This document shows positions 6,939 to 15,528 of a DNA stretch of 64,000 nt, piece after piece. The notes beneath the pieces were generated by a model. It worked only from the letters and a program-made list of their open reading frames with translations, did no database searches and was not told where the DNA came from. Every line of letters starts with the position of its first letter. Within the stretch, counting starts at the first letter, position 1. The translations under genes and the position numbers were made by a program. This DNA is from Halorussus salilacus (GTDB taxonomy: Archaea; Halobacteriota; Halobacteria; Halobacteriales; Haladaptataceae), in assembly GCF_024138125.1 (NCBI RefSeq), contig NZ_CP099993.1, forward strand, positions 310,001-374,000, read 5' to 3'.

Positions 6939-7583
6939 ATGGAGAGACGAAAACTCGTTATCGGGCTCAGTTCGACCTGTCTCAGTGGACTCGCTGGCTG
7001 TATGACCTCGATAACAGCGCCAACTGACTCGCGGGAAGAGTCCGAGACGCGAACGCTGACGGACGGCGGGAGGGAGAATGAGTCGGTTCGTCCGACCGGG
7101 AGCCCCGAGTCGGTCCCACAGGAATGGCGGTGTACGGACGACGAATTCACCCGCTACCCGACGAACTACGAGACCGTAGAGTGGGGAGACACCGACGAGA
7201 TTTCCCTCCGGGTATCTGATACTTATTTCGACTACGGTGATACCGCTCGGATAACGCTCGTAAACGTGTCCGACGAGTATGTTAGTACCGGTGACGAATC
7301 GGACTGGGGGCTCGAAGTACACACGGACGACGGCTGGGAGGAGGTCAGGGGCAAGACCGACGGCGATACGTTCGACGACACTGATCTGGGTGCCGACCTC
7401 CCACCGGACGAGGGATTCGAATGGGAGATCGAGTTGACCGAGGAGGGTATCGTCGAGCCCACTCCAGAACTGACCGTCTGTCCGGACTTGGAATCCGGTC
7501 GGTATCGGTTCGTGTACTGGGGAATCGAGCCAGCTGTCGCCGTCGCCTTCGATCTCGTCCACGAGGGGTCCACCGAGGCCTAA
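6939..7583 (+). CDS. Lipoprotein of unknown function
   Basis: The 214-residue product starts MERRKLVIGLSSTCLSGLAGC: twin arginines, a short hydrophobic run and a lipobox ending at Cys21. It should therefore be exported and lipid-anchored outside the membrane. The rest is acidic and beta-rich with WGDTDEISLRVSDTYFDYGD and PGRYRFVYWG-like strands, suggesting one immunoglobulin-like domain. The ATG at 6939 is preferred to the in-frame start at 6924 because it places ERRK at the N-terminus. A very AT-rich stretch (6850-6905) holds the promoter. Composition is AT-richer than nearby host genes. No family recognised. Confidence 0.7.
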   Translation: MERRKLVIGLSSTCLSGLAGCMTSITAPTDSREESETRTLTDGGRENESVRPTGSPESVPQEWRCTDDEFTRYPTNYETVEWGDTDEISLRVSDTYFDYGDTARITLVNVSDEYVSTGDESDWGLEVHTDDGWEEVRGKTDGDTFDDTDLGADLPPDEGFEWEIELTEEGIVEPTPELTVCPDLESGRYRFVYWGIEPAVAVAFDLVHEGSTEA

Positions 7584-7605
7584 AAAGAGTTCTGGGGATA
7601 CCCCG

Positions 7606-8841
7606 CTAGGGGACGACGTTCAGGACTTCTTCGACTCGCTCGATTCCGTTCCCTTTGCCAGTCGCCCAGTTGTGGACACCGATGATGTAGTAGCTATCGT
7701 CGTCGACCTCGTAGTAGATTCCTCCGGAATCACCACCATCGCTGTCGCAGGTCGAGTTGAATTTGTGTTCGGTCTCGTTTTCGACCTCGTCGATGGTGCC
7801 GGTCGTCCGGCCCGTCGTTTTCCCTTGTTTGATGAACTCCGTGTAGTGGCCCTCAGCTTGGAGCCATTCCAGACTCCGGGTTCCCGAGAGGGTCTCGTCT
7901 CTGTAGCCGTTGCCGTTCGGCTCGGCAATCCCCGGGAACTGGTCGACCGACACCTCGAACCAGCCAGCGTCGAAATCATCGTACACCTCCCACCCATCGT
8001 CGTCGTAGTCGTAGGAGACGGTTTCGTCGTGGTTCGGTTGTTCGACGCCGGGCCACCCATCGACGACGTGGCCGGACGTCAGCATGACGCGCTCTTCGCG
8101 TTCCTTGTGCCAGACCGAGAAACAGGTCGACCCTGCACCGTTACCGTCGAGTTCCCCGATATGACAGCCGCCGACGATTGGCCGGTATTTCTCCCACTCG
8201 AAGTCGCTTTCTTGCTCGTCGACCTTCTCGGAGACAACCACGGGGAAATCCGAGAAGGTCTGCTCGAAGTCGTCGTCCGCGAACCTTCCGTCGGCCGTCG
8301 TCGGTGCGACCTCTTCGAGTCGTTCGAGCGAAACGTTGGGCTCGAATCTCATCTCACTGCCGTCCGGCCCGCGCCTGACCTTCGTTTTGTAGTTGACGGA
8401 AATCTCGAGGTCCGTGTTGGTCTTCGACGACGAGTTGTATTTGACACCAACGGTTACTGGCTTGGCGTTCGAGACGCTCGCGTCGCTTTTGGATCGTCCG
8501 GCGACTGTATATCCGAGGGACGCTTCCTCGGCGGTAGCAGCCAACTCCCGGCTCAGAGACGCTTCGACCGTCCGTGCTGCGTCGTATGCCGCCTGTATTT
8601 TGGCCCATCGATCATACGCGATGGTCTTGTGGATCGGTTCGACGACGGGCGCTGAGTCGTATCCATCCGGATAGGTGTGCTCGTGGCCGACCAGTATCGG
8701 GACTTGGTCCGTCGGATCGTCGGTCAGCGCGGCGAGACCCTCCTGTGAGAGAGTCTGTATCGTTCCCACTGAAACGCCCATCGCTGACAATATCTGCATG
8801 AATCTACGTCGACTCGCCGTCTGCAGTTCTTTTCGTTTCAT
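7606..8841 (-). CDS. Tat-exported chymotrypsin-like serine protease
   Basis: The 411-residue precursor has a twin-arginine signal (SRRRFMQILSAMGVSVG, residues 10-26), a propeptide-like region with coiled segments, and a C-terminal PA-clan protease domain. The triad is visible as His258 (LTSGHVVDG), Asp291 (DDFDAGWF) and Ser372 (CDSDGGDSGG). Four Cys residues in the domain (226, 240, 365 and near the N-terminus) could form disulfides. It probably cuts proteins outside the cell. It is convergent with the lipoprotein gene, in the same AT-richer patch, and starts next to an AT-rich promoter (8845-8885). Substrate unknown. Confidence 0.85.
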   Translation of the reverse strand: MKRKELQTASRRRFMQILSAMGVSVGTIQTLSQEGLAALTDDPTDQVPILVGHEHTYPDGYDSAPVVEPIHKTIAYDRWAKIQAAYDAARTVEASLSRELAATAEEASLGYTVAGRSKSDASVSNAKPVTVGVKYNSSSKTNTDLEISVNYKTKVRRGPDGSEMRFEPNVSLERLEEVAPTTADGRFADDDFEQTFSDFPVVVSEKVDEQESDFEWEKYRPIVGGCHIGELDGNGAGSTCFSVWHKEREERVMLTSGHVVDGWPGVEQPNHDETVSYDYDDDGWEVYDDFDAGWFEVSVDQFPGIAEPNGNGYRDETLSGTRSLEWLQAEGHYTEFIKQGKTTGRTTGTIDEVENETEHKFNSTCDSDGGDSGGIYYEVDDDSYYIIGVHNWATGKGNGIERVEEVLNVVP

Positions 8842-9027
8842 CGCAATCTAATTTAGATTCCTACATTAATATATTTTTATTTTACCACATAGGAAAAATT
8901 AATAAGGGGTGGGTCTGGACAGATAATGTTCCGGTCGATGGCATGGAACATCCGAGCGACCGATTGGTAGCGGGGTATCGAGTGTGGGCGGCGAGGACCG
9001 CACGAGGAACTTGCCTGAGGACTTCGC

Positions 9028-9399
9028 CCGGGCCGTCCCTTCATGCACCCGCGGGGGTTCCAGTGCTGGCTCACGTCGGCGTTCTCGTAGCCGCCGGGGC
9101 CGGGGCTGGCCTCCTCGTCGTGATAGACCTACTCGGCCCGGATGAGAACCCCGTTCTTCATGTAGAAGTTGAGCGCGCACGACTGGGTGCAGTTGGGGTG
9201 ACACCCCGTCCAGTCCACCGAGTCGCAGGCGTAGATGTCGTGGTAGACCTGCTCCCAGTCGCGATTCGTACGACTTGAGCGGGTTGTCCACGTCGGTCAC
9301 CGGGTCGATGCTCTGGGTCGCCTCCCAGCCGCTCCCGAGGAGCGCGCCGACGGTGCCCGCTCCGGCACCGCGGATGAAGTCGCGCCGCGAGAGGCTCAC
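9028..9399 (-). pseudogene. Truncated DMSO-reductase-family molybdoenzyme alpha subunit
   Basis: From the GTG at 9399 the frame reads a Tat signal (SLSRRDFIRGAGAG, then IDPVTDVDNPLKSYE). A one-base insertion near 9265 shifts it. In the second frame it continues DWEQVYHDIYACDSVDWTG, CHPNCTQSC (iron-sulfur ligands), NFYMKNGVLIRAE, a TAG where CAG is expected, then VYHDEEASPGPGGYEN and NPRGCMKG. This is the N-terminal 4Fe-4S region of a NarG/DmsA-type catalytic subunit. Homology stops near 9028, so more than 80 percent of the gene is missing. It is a dead remnant of an anaerobic respiratory enzyme. Frameshift, stop and truncation are seen directly. Confidence 0.75.
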
Positions 9400-9576
9400 C
9401 GCGAATCACCTCGGCTGGTCGGCCGTCTGCCGGTCGGATGGCGTGACATACGCCACACTGGAGCCAACTCGTCCTTCAAGCCGGAACCCAGTTTTCGGGC
9501 CTAGAACGCACCTGAACGTGTTCGGCTCGAGAGTTATCAGTCGAGAGGGGGTCGTCGGTGGTCGAACCGGCCACGC

Positions 9577-9819
9577 TCACGTCGGCCGGCCCTCGGCGAG
9601 GACCTTGTACGCGATGGCGACGACACCGGCGAGGACCGCGAGTGCGCCCGCCACGACACCGGCGAGGGCGAGGAACCGAACTCCAGCCTGCACGGACGTG
9701 CGAGCGACAAACTCGCCGACCGCCATCGCACTCCACCCGCCCACGAGGACGCCGTAGAGCTTCAGCATCTCGTCGTCGGTCGCGTAGCGGAGGGCCTCTC
9801 GGGCGGAGATATCGGACAT
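9577..9819 (-). CDS. Small two-helix membrane protein
   Basis: The 80-residue protein (ATG at 9819, MSDISAREALRYATDDE) has an acidic cytoplasmic start and two hydrophobic helices (about residues 21-38 and 46-70). The in-frame extension to 9879 is basic (MRPRREPKKTR) and unlikely. It looks like a conserved haloarchaeal small membrane protein, but no function can be read from it. It stands alone between the molybdoenzyme remnant and purL. Confidence 0.65.
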   Translation of the reverse strand: MSDISAREALRYATDDEMLKLYGVLVGGWSAMAVGEFVARTSVQAGVRFLALAGVVAGALAVLAGVVAIAYKVLAEGRPT

Positions 9820-9992
9820 ACGCGTCCCGTCGGACGCCGGTGACAAACGTGTTTTCTTCGGCTCACGTCTCGGCCGCATCCTACGGATAGCGTATCGCGG
9901 TTATCCGTTTATCGGTGGGCGTTCCCTCCGCGCTCAGCGGCGCGTTCTCGCGACGTAAGAGGAGATAAAACGGCTCTAGCGGCCAAATCGGT

Positions 9993-12116
9993 TCAGTCGA
10001 GTTCCCGGGCCAGCACGTCCCGCAGGTCCGAGATCTCGCTGGCGTCGTACGAGAGCGTCTCGTCGTCGACGGTCAGGTCGAGCGCGGCCGACGAGTCGGC
10101 CGCGCCGACCTCTTCGACCGGGGCCACGCCCTCGAACGCCTCGCCGACCGCGTCGGGGTCGGTCGTCTCCACGACCGCACGGCCGGGCGTCTCGGCGAAC
10201 AGGAGTTCTGCGGAGCTCGCATCGCCCGACAGTTCGACCGTCGCGCCCGCCTCGTCGGTGACCATCTCGGCGAGCGCTACCGCGAGACCGCCGTGGCTCA
10301 CGTCGTGGACCGCCAACGTGTCGGGGTGGTCTGCCACCTCCGCGAGCGCCGCCACGACCTCACGGGGGTTCTCGGGAAGCGCGGGGAAGCGGTCGGTCCC
10401 ACCGAACCGGGCGAGGTACTCCGACCCGCCCAACCGCGCGCCGCCGTCGTCTCCGACGACGAGCAGGGCCCCCTCGCCAGAGAGCGAGGCGGGCGGCGCT
10501 TCGAACCCGTCCTTCGTGCCGGTCATCGCGAGCGTCGGGGTCGGCGGAATCGGCCCCGAGGGCGAATCGTTGTAGAGCGAGACGTTACCGCCGACGACCG
10601 GCGCGCCGAGCGCCGCACACATATCTGCGAGACCGTCCACGATACCCTTGAAACCGCCGTACACGTCGGGTTTCTCGGGGTTGCCGCCGTTGAGGCAGTC
10701 CACGGCGGCGAGCGGTGTCGCTCCCTTCGCCGCGAGGTTGGTCGCATTTTCGAGCGCCACCGCGCGAGCGCCGTCGTAGGGCGCGGCGGTCGTCCAGTTG
10801 GGGTCTGCGCCCGACGAGAAGGCCAGCCCCTTCTCTGCGTCCCGGAGCGCCAACACCGCCGAATCGTCGCCCGGCCCGGTCGCGGTCCGGACCTGCACCT
10901 CGTGGTCGTACTGGCGGTAGACCCACCGCTTGCTCGCGGTGTTGGGGCTGGAGACGACCGCCTCGAACGCCGATTCGAGGTCGGAATCTGGGAGGTCGCG
11001 GTCGGGCTGGGTCGGCTCCTCGGCGGGCAGGTCGTTCATCGGCGCGCCGTCGGCGAGGAACTCCGGCGGTGCGTCGACCACCACGTCGCCCTCGAACGTG
11101 CAGACGTAGTTGCCCTCGGTCACTTCGCCGATGACCGAGCAACCGAGGTCGTACTTCTCGGCGACCTGCTCTACCGCGTCGACGTTCTCGGGGCGGACCT
11201 CGTAGCACATCCGCTCTTGGGACTCGGCGAGCAGGATTTCCAGCGCGTTCATGTTCGGCTCGCGCTGGTGGACTCGTTCGAGTTCGATCTCGCAACCGAG
11301 ACCGCCCTTGGCGACCATCTCGGAGGACGCGCCACCGAGTCCGGCCGCGCCGAGGTCGCGGGCCGCCTCCACGAGGTCGCGGTCGAGCAGGGCCTCGTTG
11401 GCTTCGATCAGGAGCTTCTCGGTGTAGGGGTCGCCGACCTGGACCGCCGGGCGGTCCTCGGTCTCGGCGTCCTCCGAGAGGTCCTCGCTGGCGAAACTCG
11501 CGCCGCCGAGGCCGTCCCGGCCGGTCGCGTTCCCGACGAGGACGAGCGCGTTTCCGAGCTCTTTCGCGTCGGCCGTGACGAGGCGCTCGTCGTCGAGCAG
11601 GCCCACGCAGGCCACGTTGACGAGGGGATTGCCCTCGTAGTCGTCGTGGAACGCGGTGCTACCGGCCACGGTCGGCACGCCGATGGAGTTGCCGTAGTCC
11701 GAGATTCCCTCGACGACGCCCTCCAGCAGGTAGCGCGAGTGCTCGCGGTCGAAGTCGCCGAAGTACAGCGAGTCGGCGAGCGCGATGGGGTACGCGCCCA
11801 TCGAGAGGGTGTCGCGGACGATGCCGCCGACGCCGGTGGCCGCGCCGTCGTAGGGGTCCACGAACGAGGGGTGGTTGTGGCTCTCGATACCCATCGTGAC
11901 GTAGGTGTCGTCGGTGACCGCGACCACCGCCGCGTCGTCGCCCGGCCCGACGACGACCTGCTCGCCCGACGAGTCGAACGCCGAGAGCAGGGGTCGCGAG
12001 GAGCGGTACGCGCAGTGTTCGCTCCAGAGGTTCTCGAACAGGGCTGACTCCGCCGGGGTCGGCTCCCGGCCGAGTTCGTCGACGACCCGTTCGCGGTCTG
12101 GCTCGGAGAGGCTCAT
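9993..12116 (-). CDS. purL: Phosphoribosylformylglycinamidine synthase subunit PurL
   Basis: The 707-residue protein is the small-type PurL, which works with PurQ and PurS to convert FGAR, glutamine and ATP to FGAM in purine synthesis. It shows [16 protein letters not shown] near the N-terminus, the nucleotide loop [30 protein letters not shown], and the second half-domain with [11 protein letters not shown] and [16 protein letters not shown]. Length is typical. A TTAATCC box about 28 bases before the ATG at 12116 and a GGAGAG just upstream support this start. PurQ and PurS are not in the window. Confidence 0.95.
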   Translation of the reverse strand: MSLSEPDRERVVDELGREPTPAESALFENLWSEHCAYRSSRPLLSAFDSSGEQVVVGPGDDAAVVAVTDDTYVTMGIESHNHPSFVDPYDGAATGVGGIVRDTLSMGAYPIALADSLYFGDFDREHSRYLLEGVVEGISDYGNSIGVPTVAGSTAFHDDYEGNPLVNVACVGLLDDERLVTADAKELGNALVLVGNATGRDGLGGASFASEDLSEDAETEDRPAVQVGDPYTEKLLIEANEALLDRDLVEAARDLGAAGLGGASSEMVAKGGLGCEIELERVHQREPNMNALEILLAESQERMCYEVRPENVDAVEQVAEKYDLGCSVIGEVTEGNYVCTFEGDVVVDAPPEFLADGAPMNDLPAEEPTQPDRDLPDSDLESAFEAVVSSPNTASKRWVYRQYDHEVQVRTATGPGDDSAVLALRDAEKGLAFSSGADPNWTTAAPYDGARAVALENATNLAAKGATPLAAVDCLNGGNPEKPDVYGGFKGIVDGLADMCAALGAPVVGGNVSLYNDSPSGPIPPTPTLAMTGTKDGFEAPPASLSGEGALLVVGDDGGARLGGSEYLARFGGTDRFPALPENPREVVAALAEVADHPDTLAVHDVSHGGLAVALAEMVTDEAGATVELSGDASSAELLFAETPGRAVVETTDPDAVGEAFEGVAPVEEVGAADSSAALDLTVDDETLSYDASEISDLRDVLARELD

Positions 12117-12468
12117 TCACTCTCCTGTACAGACAGCGCGGATTAATGCCTTTCTATACGCAAGTACGTGTATACCACCAGCGGCCGTCCCGGTCGTCGG
12201 CTCGCGTCGGCGACCGTGACGGGAACAAGGCGGTCTGAGGATGGAAAAATCGGCAGTCCGGCGCGAAATAGTCGGAAATCCATTACTAATGCCGTTCGAC
12301 GTACAACTCATAAATCCTATTTCGATATATAGAAAGTCATCGCGTGCGGCTCACTCAGGACGGCCGGAATCCGCCCGGAGGCGGCGACTCGGCCCGGGAA
12401 TTCTCCGCCGAGACCGACCGCGCCGCCGTACCGAGTCGCTTTTGCCACCGCCCTGCCAACCCTCTCCC
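12117..12468. other. Spacer between purL and the PHP gene
   Basis: No convincing gene. It holds the purL promoter (TTAAT near 12143-12147) and, just upstream of it, an imperfect inverted repeat around 12154-12175 (TATAC...GTATA arms) that could be an operator. From 12241 to 12345 it is AT-rich. The frame of the following PHP gene stays open through 12241, but that stretch is basic and unlike the protein body. The PHP promoter is probably the TTTT-containing segment near 12438. Confidence 0.5.
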
Positions 12469-13152
12469 GTGCTATCGGTCGAGCTTCACGCCCACTCGTC
12501 GCTCTCGTACGACGGCCGCGACGACGTCGACCTCCTGCTGGAGCAGGCGGCGGCCGTCGGACTCGACGCGCTGGCCATCACCGACCACGACGAAATCGAC
12601 GCGAGCCTCGAAGCCGCCGAAAAGGCCGACGAGTACGGCCTCGTCGCCATTCCGGGAATCGAGATCAGCTCTGCGGCGGGCCACGTCCTCGGTCTCGGCG
12701 TGCGCGAGCGGGTCCCCGCCGGACTCTCGTTCGGGGAGACGCTCGAACGGATTCGAGATCAGGGCGGCGTCGCGGTCGTCCCCCACCCGTTCCAGAAGTC
12801 CCGCAGCGGCGTCATGGCGAACATCACCGAGACCGAACTCGCGACCGCCGACGCCATCGAGGTGTACAACTCCCGGTTGTTGACCGGCCGCGGGAACCGA
12901 AAGGCGAGGGAGTTTGCCGAGCGCCGCGGTCTCCCCCAGACCGCCGGGAGCGACGCCCACATCAGCGAGATGGTCGGGCAGGCCGTCACCTGCATCGACG
13001 CCGAGGAGCCCACCACCGAGGCCGTCCTCGACGCGATTCGCGAGGGACGGACCACGGTCGAGGGCAAGCGGACCCCGTGGCGGATCAGCTTCCGACAGGC
13101 CGCGGGCGGGGCCAAGCGCCGGGTGAAGAACCGACTCGCTGAACTCCTATGA
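12469..13152 (+). CDS. PHP-domain phosphoesterase
   Basis: The 227-residue protein has a full polymerase-and-histidinol-phosphatase metal site: HAHSSLSYDG at the N-terminus, ITDHDEID, an Glu in IPGIEIS, VPHPF and GSDAHIS. Such proteins hydrolyse phosphoesters (nucleoside, sugar or trinucleotide phosphates). The GTG at 12469 (VLSVELHAH) puts the first metal motif at residue 6-8, as usual in the family; the open frame further upstream is judged untranslated. Its stop overlaps the start of the PP-loop gene by 4 bases, so the two are translationally coupled. Substrate not predictable. Confidence 0.85.
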   Translation: MLSVELHAHSSLSYDGRDDVDLLLEQAAAVGLDALAITDHDEIDASLEAAEKADEYGLVAIPGIEISSAAGHVLGLGVRERVPAGLSFGETLERIRDQGGVAVVPHPFQKSRSGVMANITETELATADAIEVYNSRLLTGRGNRKAREFAERRGLPQTAGSDAHISEMVGQAVTCIDAEEPTTEAVLDAIREGRTTVEGKRTPWRISFRQAAGGAKRRVKNRLAELL

Positions 13153-14315
13153 TGCGCGGCGCGTCGGCTGACCGGGTCGCGGGGGCCCTCGCCGACCGCG
13201 ACCCGCTCCCGGGCGCGGATTCCGGCGCTCGCGCCGGAATCCGCGGTTTCGCCGGAGAACTCCCCGACGGCCGACTCGTCCGCGACGTGCTCGGCCGCCA
13301 GCCGCTTTTCGTCGAGGGCGGCGAGTCGGGCGGAAGCGACTGGTCGTTCTCGCCCGCCGACCTCGCCGACCCCGAACCCCTCCCGGCGGGATGCGTGCGC
13401 TCGGAATCGGGCGTCGAGCGGGTCTTCTCGCTCCCGGAGCCTTCACCGACCCGCGAGGGCGTCCCGGACCGCGACCGCGCGGTCGCGGTCCGGGACGCCC
13501 TCGCGGGAAGCCTCGATTCGGTGGCCGAAGCCGAGGTCGAGAGCGAGGCCGAGGACGCCGACGAAGGCGACCTCGCGGTCGCCTTCTCCGGCGGCGTGGA
13601 CTCGACGGTCGTCGCGAGCGCCATCGACGCGCCCCTCTACGTCGTCGGGTTCCCGGACAGCCACGACGTGAGCGCTGCCCGGCGGGCCGCCCGACTCATG
13701 GGCCGCGAGGACGACCTCCGGGTGGTCGAACTCGACGCCTCGGACCTCGAACGCGCGGTCCCCGAGGTCGCCCGCGCGACCGGCCGGACGAACGCGATGG
13801 ACGTTCAGATAGCGCTCCCACTCTTTCTCGCGGGCCAGCGGGCGGCCCGCGACGGCCACGACCGCCTCGCGGTCGGACAGGGGGCCGACGAACTGTTCGG
13901 CGGCTACGCCAAGGTGGCCCGCGCGCCCGAGGACCCCCGAGTCGAGGCCGACACGGTCCGGGGGGCCACCCGCGAGGTGATCCGCACCCTCCCCGCCCAA
14001 CTGGAGCGGGACGTGCTCGCGCTCCGGGCGGCGGGCGTCGAACCCGTCGCGCCCCTGCTCGACGACCGGGTGGTTCGGGCGGCGCTCGGGCTTCCGGGCG
14101 ACCTGCTCGTGGACTCGCGGGGCGAGCGCAAGAAGGCGCTCCGGCTCGCCGCCCGCGAGTTCGTCCCCGACTCGGTGGCGTTCCGCGAGAAGAAGGCGGT
14201 CCAGTACGGGAGTCTGGTCGCCCGGGAACTCGACCGGCTGGCTCGACGGGCGGGGTTCAAGCGCCGGATGGACGACCACGTCTCGAAGTACGTCGAGTCG
14301 CGGGTCGGCGGTTAG
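13149..14315 (+). CDS. Asparagine-synthetase-like PP-loop ATPase
   Basis: The 388-residue protein carries the C-terminal half of asparagine synthetase B. The PP-loop is FSGGVDST at residues 146-153, followed by GQGADELFGGYAK near 240 and FREKKAVQYGS near 340. The N-terminus is short and has no Cys2 glutaminase nucleophile, so it cannot use glutamine as class II enzymes do. It may use ammonia or adenylate another substrate. Overlap with the PHP gene suggests a shared pathway. A perfect 58-bp palindrome encodes residues about 101-120, a variable linker before the PP-loop. Two start codons in tandem (13149, 13152) are both possible. Confidence 0.75.
   Translation: MMRGASADRVAGALADRDPLPGADSGARAGIRGFAGELPDGRLVRDVLGRQPLFVEGGESGGSDWSFSPADLADPEPLPAGCVRSESGVERVFSLPEPSPTREGVPDRDRAVAVRDALAGSLDSVAEAEVESEAEDADEGDLAVAFSGGVDSTVVASAIDAPLYVVGFPDSHDVSAARRAARLMGREDDLRVVELDASDLERAVPEVARATGRTNAMDVQIALPLFLAGQRAARDGHDRLAVGQGADELFGGYAKVARAPEDPRVEADTVRGATREVIRTLPAQLERDVLALRAAGVEPVAPLLDDRVVRAALGLPGDLLVDSRGERKKALRLAAREFVPDSVAFREKKAVQYGSLVARELDRLARRAGFKRRMDDHVSKYVESRVGG
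13214..13245. repeat. 15-bp-arm inverted repeat inside the PP-loop gene
   Basis: Arms 13214-13228 and 13231-13245 are perfectly complementary with a 2-base spacer. It encodes the residue 22-33 region (GADSGARAGIRG), another low-conservation part of the protein. Confidence 0.85.
13450..13507. repeat. Perfect 58-bp palindrome inside the PP-loop gene
   Basis: Bases 13450-13478 are the exact reverse complement of 13479-13507 (29-bp arms, no spacer). It encodes the REGVPDRDRAVAVRDALAG segment. This is the longest perfect palindrome found in the window; DNA of this form can extrude a cruciform and is usually unstable. Confidence 0.92.
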
Positions 14316-14836
14316 GAGTCGCTCGCCAGTCGGTCGAGCGTCGCCGCGACCTCCTCGTCCGCGGAGAACGTGAGTCGCTGGCGCTCGTTGTCGATGACGA
14401 CGGTCACGGTCGCTTCCTGCGAGTAATCTCCGACGACGCGTCCGCCGACGAGCATGACGAGCGAGAGCGCGATAAGCCCGACCCCGTCGACCGCACTCCG
14501 GGTCACCACGACGAGACCGACGAGCAGACCGACGCCGCCACAGACCAGAAGCGGCGTCGAGAGGTTCGCGCTCACGCCCGCGTCGACCTCGACCGCGCGG
14601 ACGTGGTCCCACCCGACCGAGGTGGTCGTCTCGCCGGTCGAGAACAGGAGCCGCCGGTCGGTCGCGGCGAACGACGACGGCGAGGGCCGAATCCCCGACT
14701 CGTTGGCCCACCGCGCCTGCGCCGCGGTCCACGAACAGCGGACCTCTTCGCCGGGGGCCAGCGCGTCGGCGAATCGGCCGACTGCATCGTCCTCGGAGCG
14801 CTCCGGGCGCTGGTCTCCGACCGACCCTGCACTCAT
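14312..14836 (-). CDS. Conserved membrane-associated protein with two helices
   Basis: The 174-residue protein has an N-terminal soluble part (LAPGEEVRCSWTAAQARW, FAATDRRLLFSTGETTTSVGW) that reads like a small PH/GRAM-type strand domain. A pair of transmembrane helices follows (about residues 96-135), then a C-terminal strand region (ATVTVVIDNERQRLTF). The ATG at 14836 is preferred because CTTAATTATC lies about 28 bases upstream. It overlaps the PP-loop gene by 4 bases tail to tail. Function unknown; it may sense or bind lipids, by analogy. Confidence 0.65.
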   Translation of the reverse strand: MSAGSVGDQRPERSEDDAVGRFADALAPGEEVRCSWTAAQARWANESGIRPSPSSFAATDRRLLFSTGETTTSVGWDHVRAVEVDAGVSANLSTPLLVCGGVGLLVGLVVVTRSAVDGVGLIALSLVMLVGGRVVGDYSQEATVTVVIDNERQRLTFSADEEVAATLDRLASDS

Positions 14837-14976
14837 GTACGGAAACCATGGTTTCCGGGGGATAATTAAGCTTGCCGAGCCCGAAAGCTCCGGGGAACGG
14901 TATCCGAAGGAAAGGGGAACGATACTCGGAGGAAAGGTGAAACCGTGCTGGGGAAAACGCCGCGACAGACTCGCGG

Positions 14977-15450
14977 TCAGCGTGCTTGCACTCGCTCGAT
15001 GGCCTCCGCGCCGAGTTCGACGACTTCGCTCGTGAGACCGTCGAACCGCCGGAGGTCCTCGCGGCCGAACCACTCCCACTCGTCGGCGCTCGCCTCGCCG
15101 TCGGCGGGCGAGATATCGCGGTTCTCAGCCTCCCCGAAGTAGACGAAGTCGACGTGCTGGTGGCCGACCTCGCCGTCGGGGTAGACGTCGATGTCGAACA
15201 GCATCACATGCTCGGGCGGCGGGAGTTCACGCCCCGCCTCGACGGCGAGGCCGGTCTCGGGTTCGAGGATGTCCACGTCGAGGCCGGTCTCCTCGCGGAC
15301 CTCCCGGCGGGCGGTCTCGCGGGGTCGTTCGTCGCGGCCGACGTGGCCCCCCGGCGGGAGCCACATGTCGAGTCGGTCGTGGTGGTGCAGGGCGACCGCG
15401 CCGTCGTGGACGACGTAGACGGTCGCGGTGAAGTGGCGCGTGGTCTCCAT
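14977..15450 (-). CDS. NUDIX hydrolase
   Basis: The 157-residue protein has a complete Nudix box, GGHVGRDERPRETARREV followed by REETGL (G-x5-E-x7-R-E-x-x-E-E-x-G), which binds metal and cleaves nucleoside diphosphates linked to another moiety. The preceding HHHDRLDMWLPPGGH is typical. The C-terminal part (DEWEWFGREDLRRF) is usual for the fold. Substrate unclear. It is separated from the downstream gene at 14836 by 140 bases holding no gene. Confidence 0.85.
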   Translation of the reverse strand: METTRHFTATVYVVHDGAVALHHHDRLDMWLPPGGHVGRDERPRETARREVREETGLDVDILEPETGLAVEAGRELPPPEHVMLFDIDVYPDGEVGHQHVDFVYFGEAENRDISPADGEASADEWEWFGREDLRRFDGLTSEVVELGAEAIERVQAR

Positions 15451-15528
15451 GCCGGAGAGATGTCGGAGTCGGGATTTGCGAGTTACGGTCCGGTCCAGTC
15501 GGGTCCGGTCCGGTCCACTCGCGCTACC

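Noticed and set aside
12241-12468. N-terminal extension of the PHP protein to an ATG at 12241
   Set aside because: The extension is basic and unrelated to the family; a GTG at 12469 places the first metal motif where PHP proteins have it.
13149-14315. Functional asparagine synthetase B
   Set aside because: The N-terminal glutaminase with Cys2 is absent and the protein is much shorter than AsnB, so only a PP-loop ATPase is claimed.
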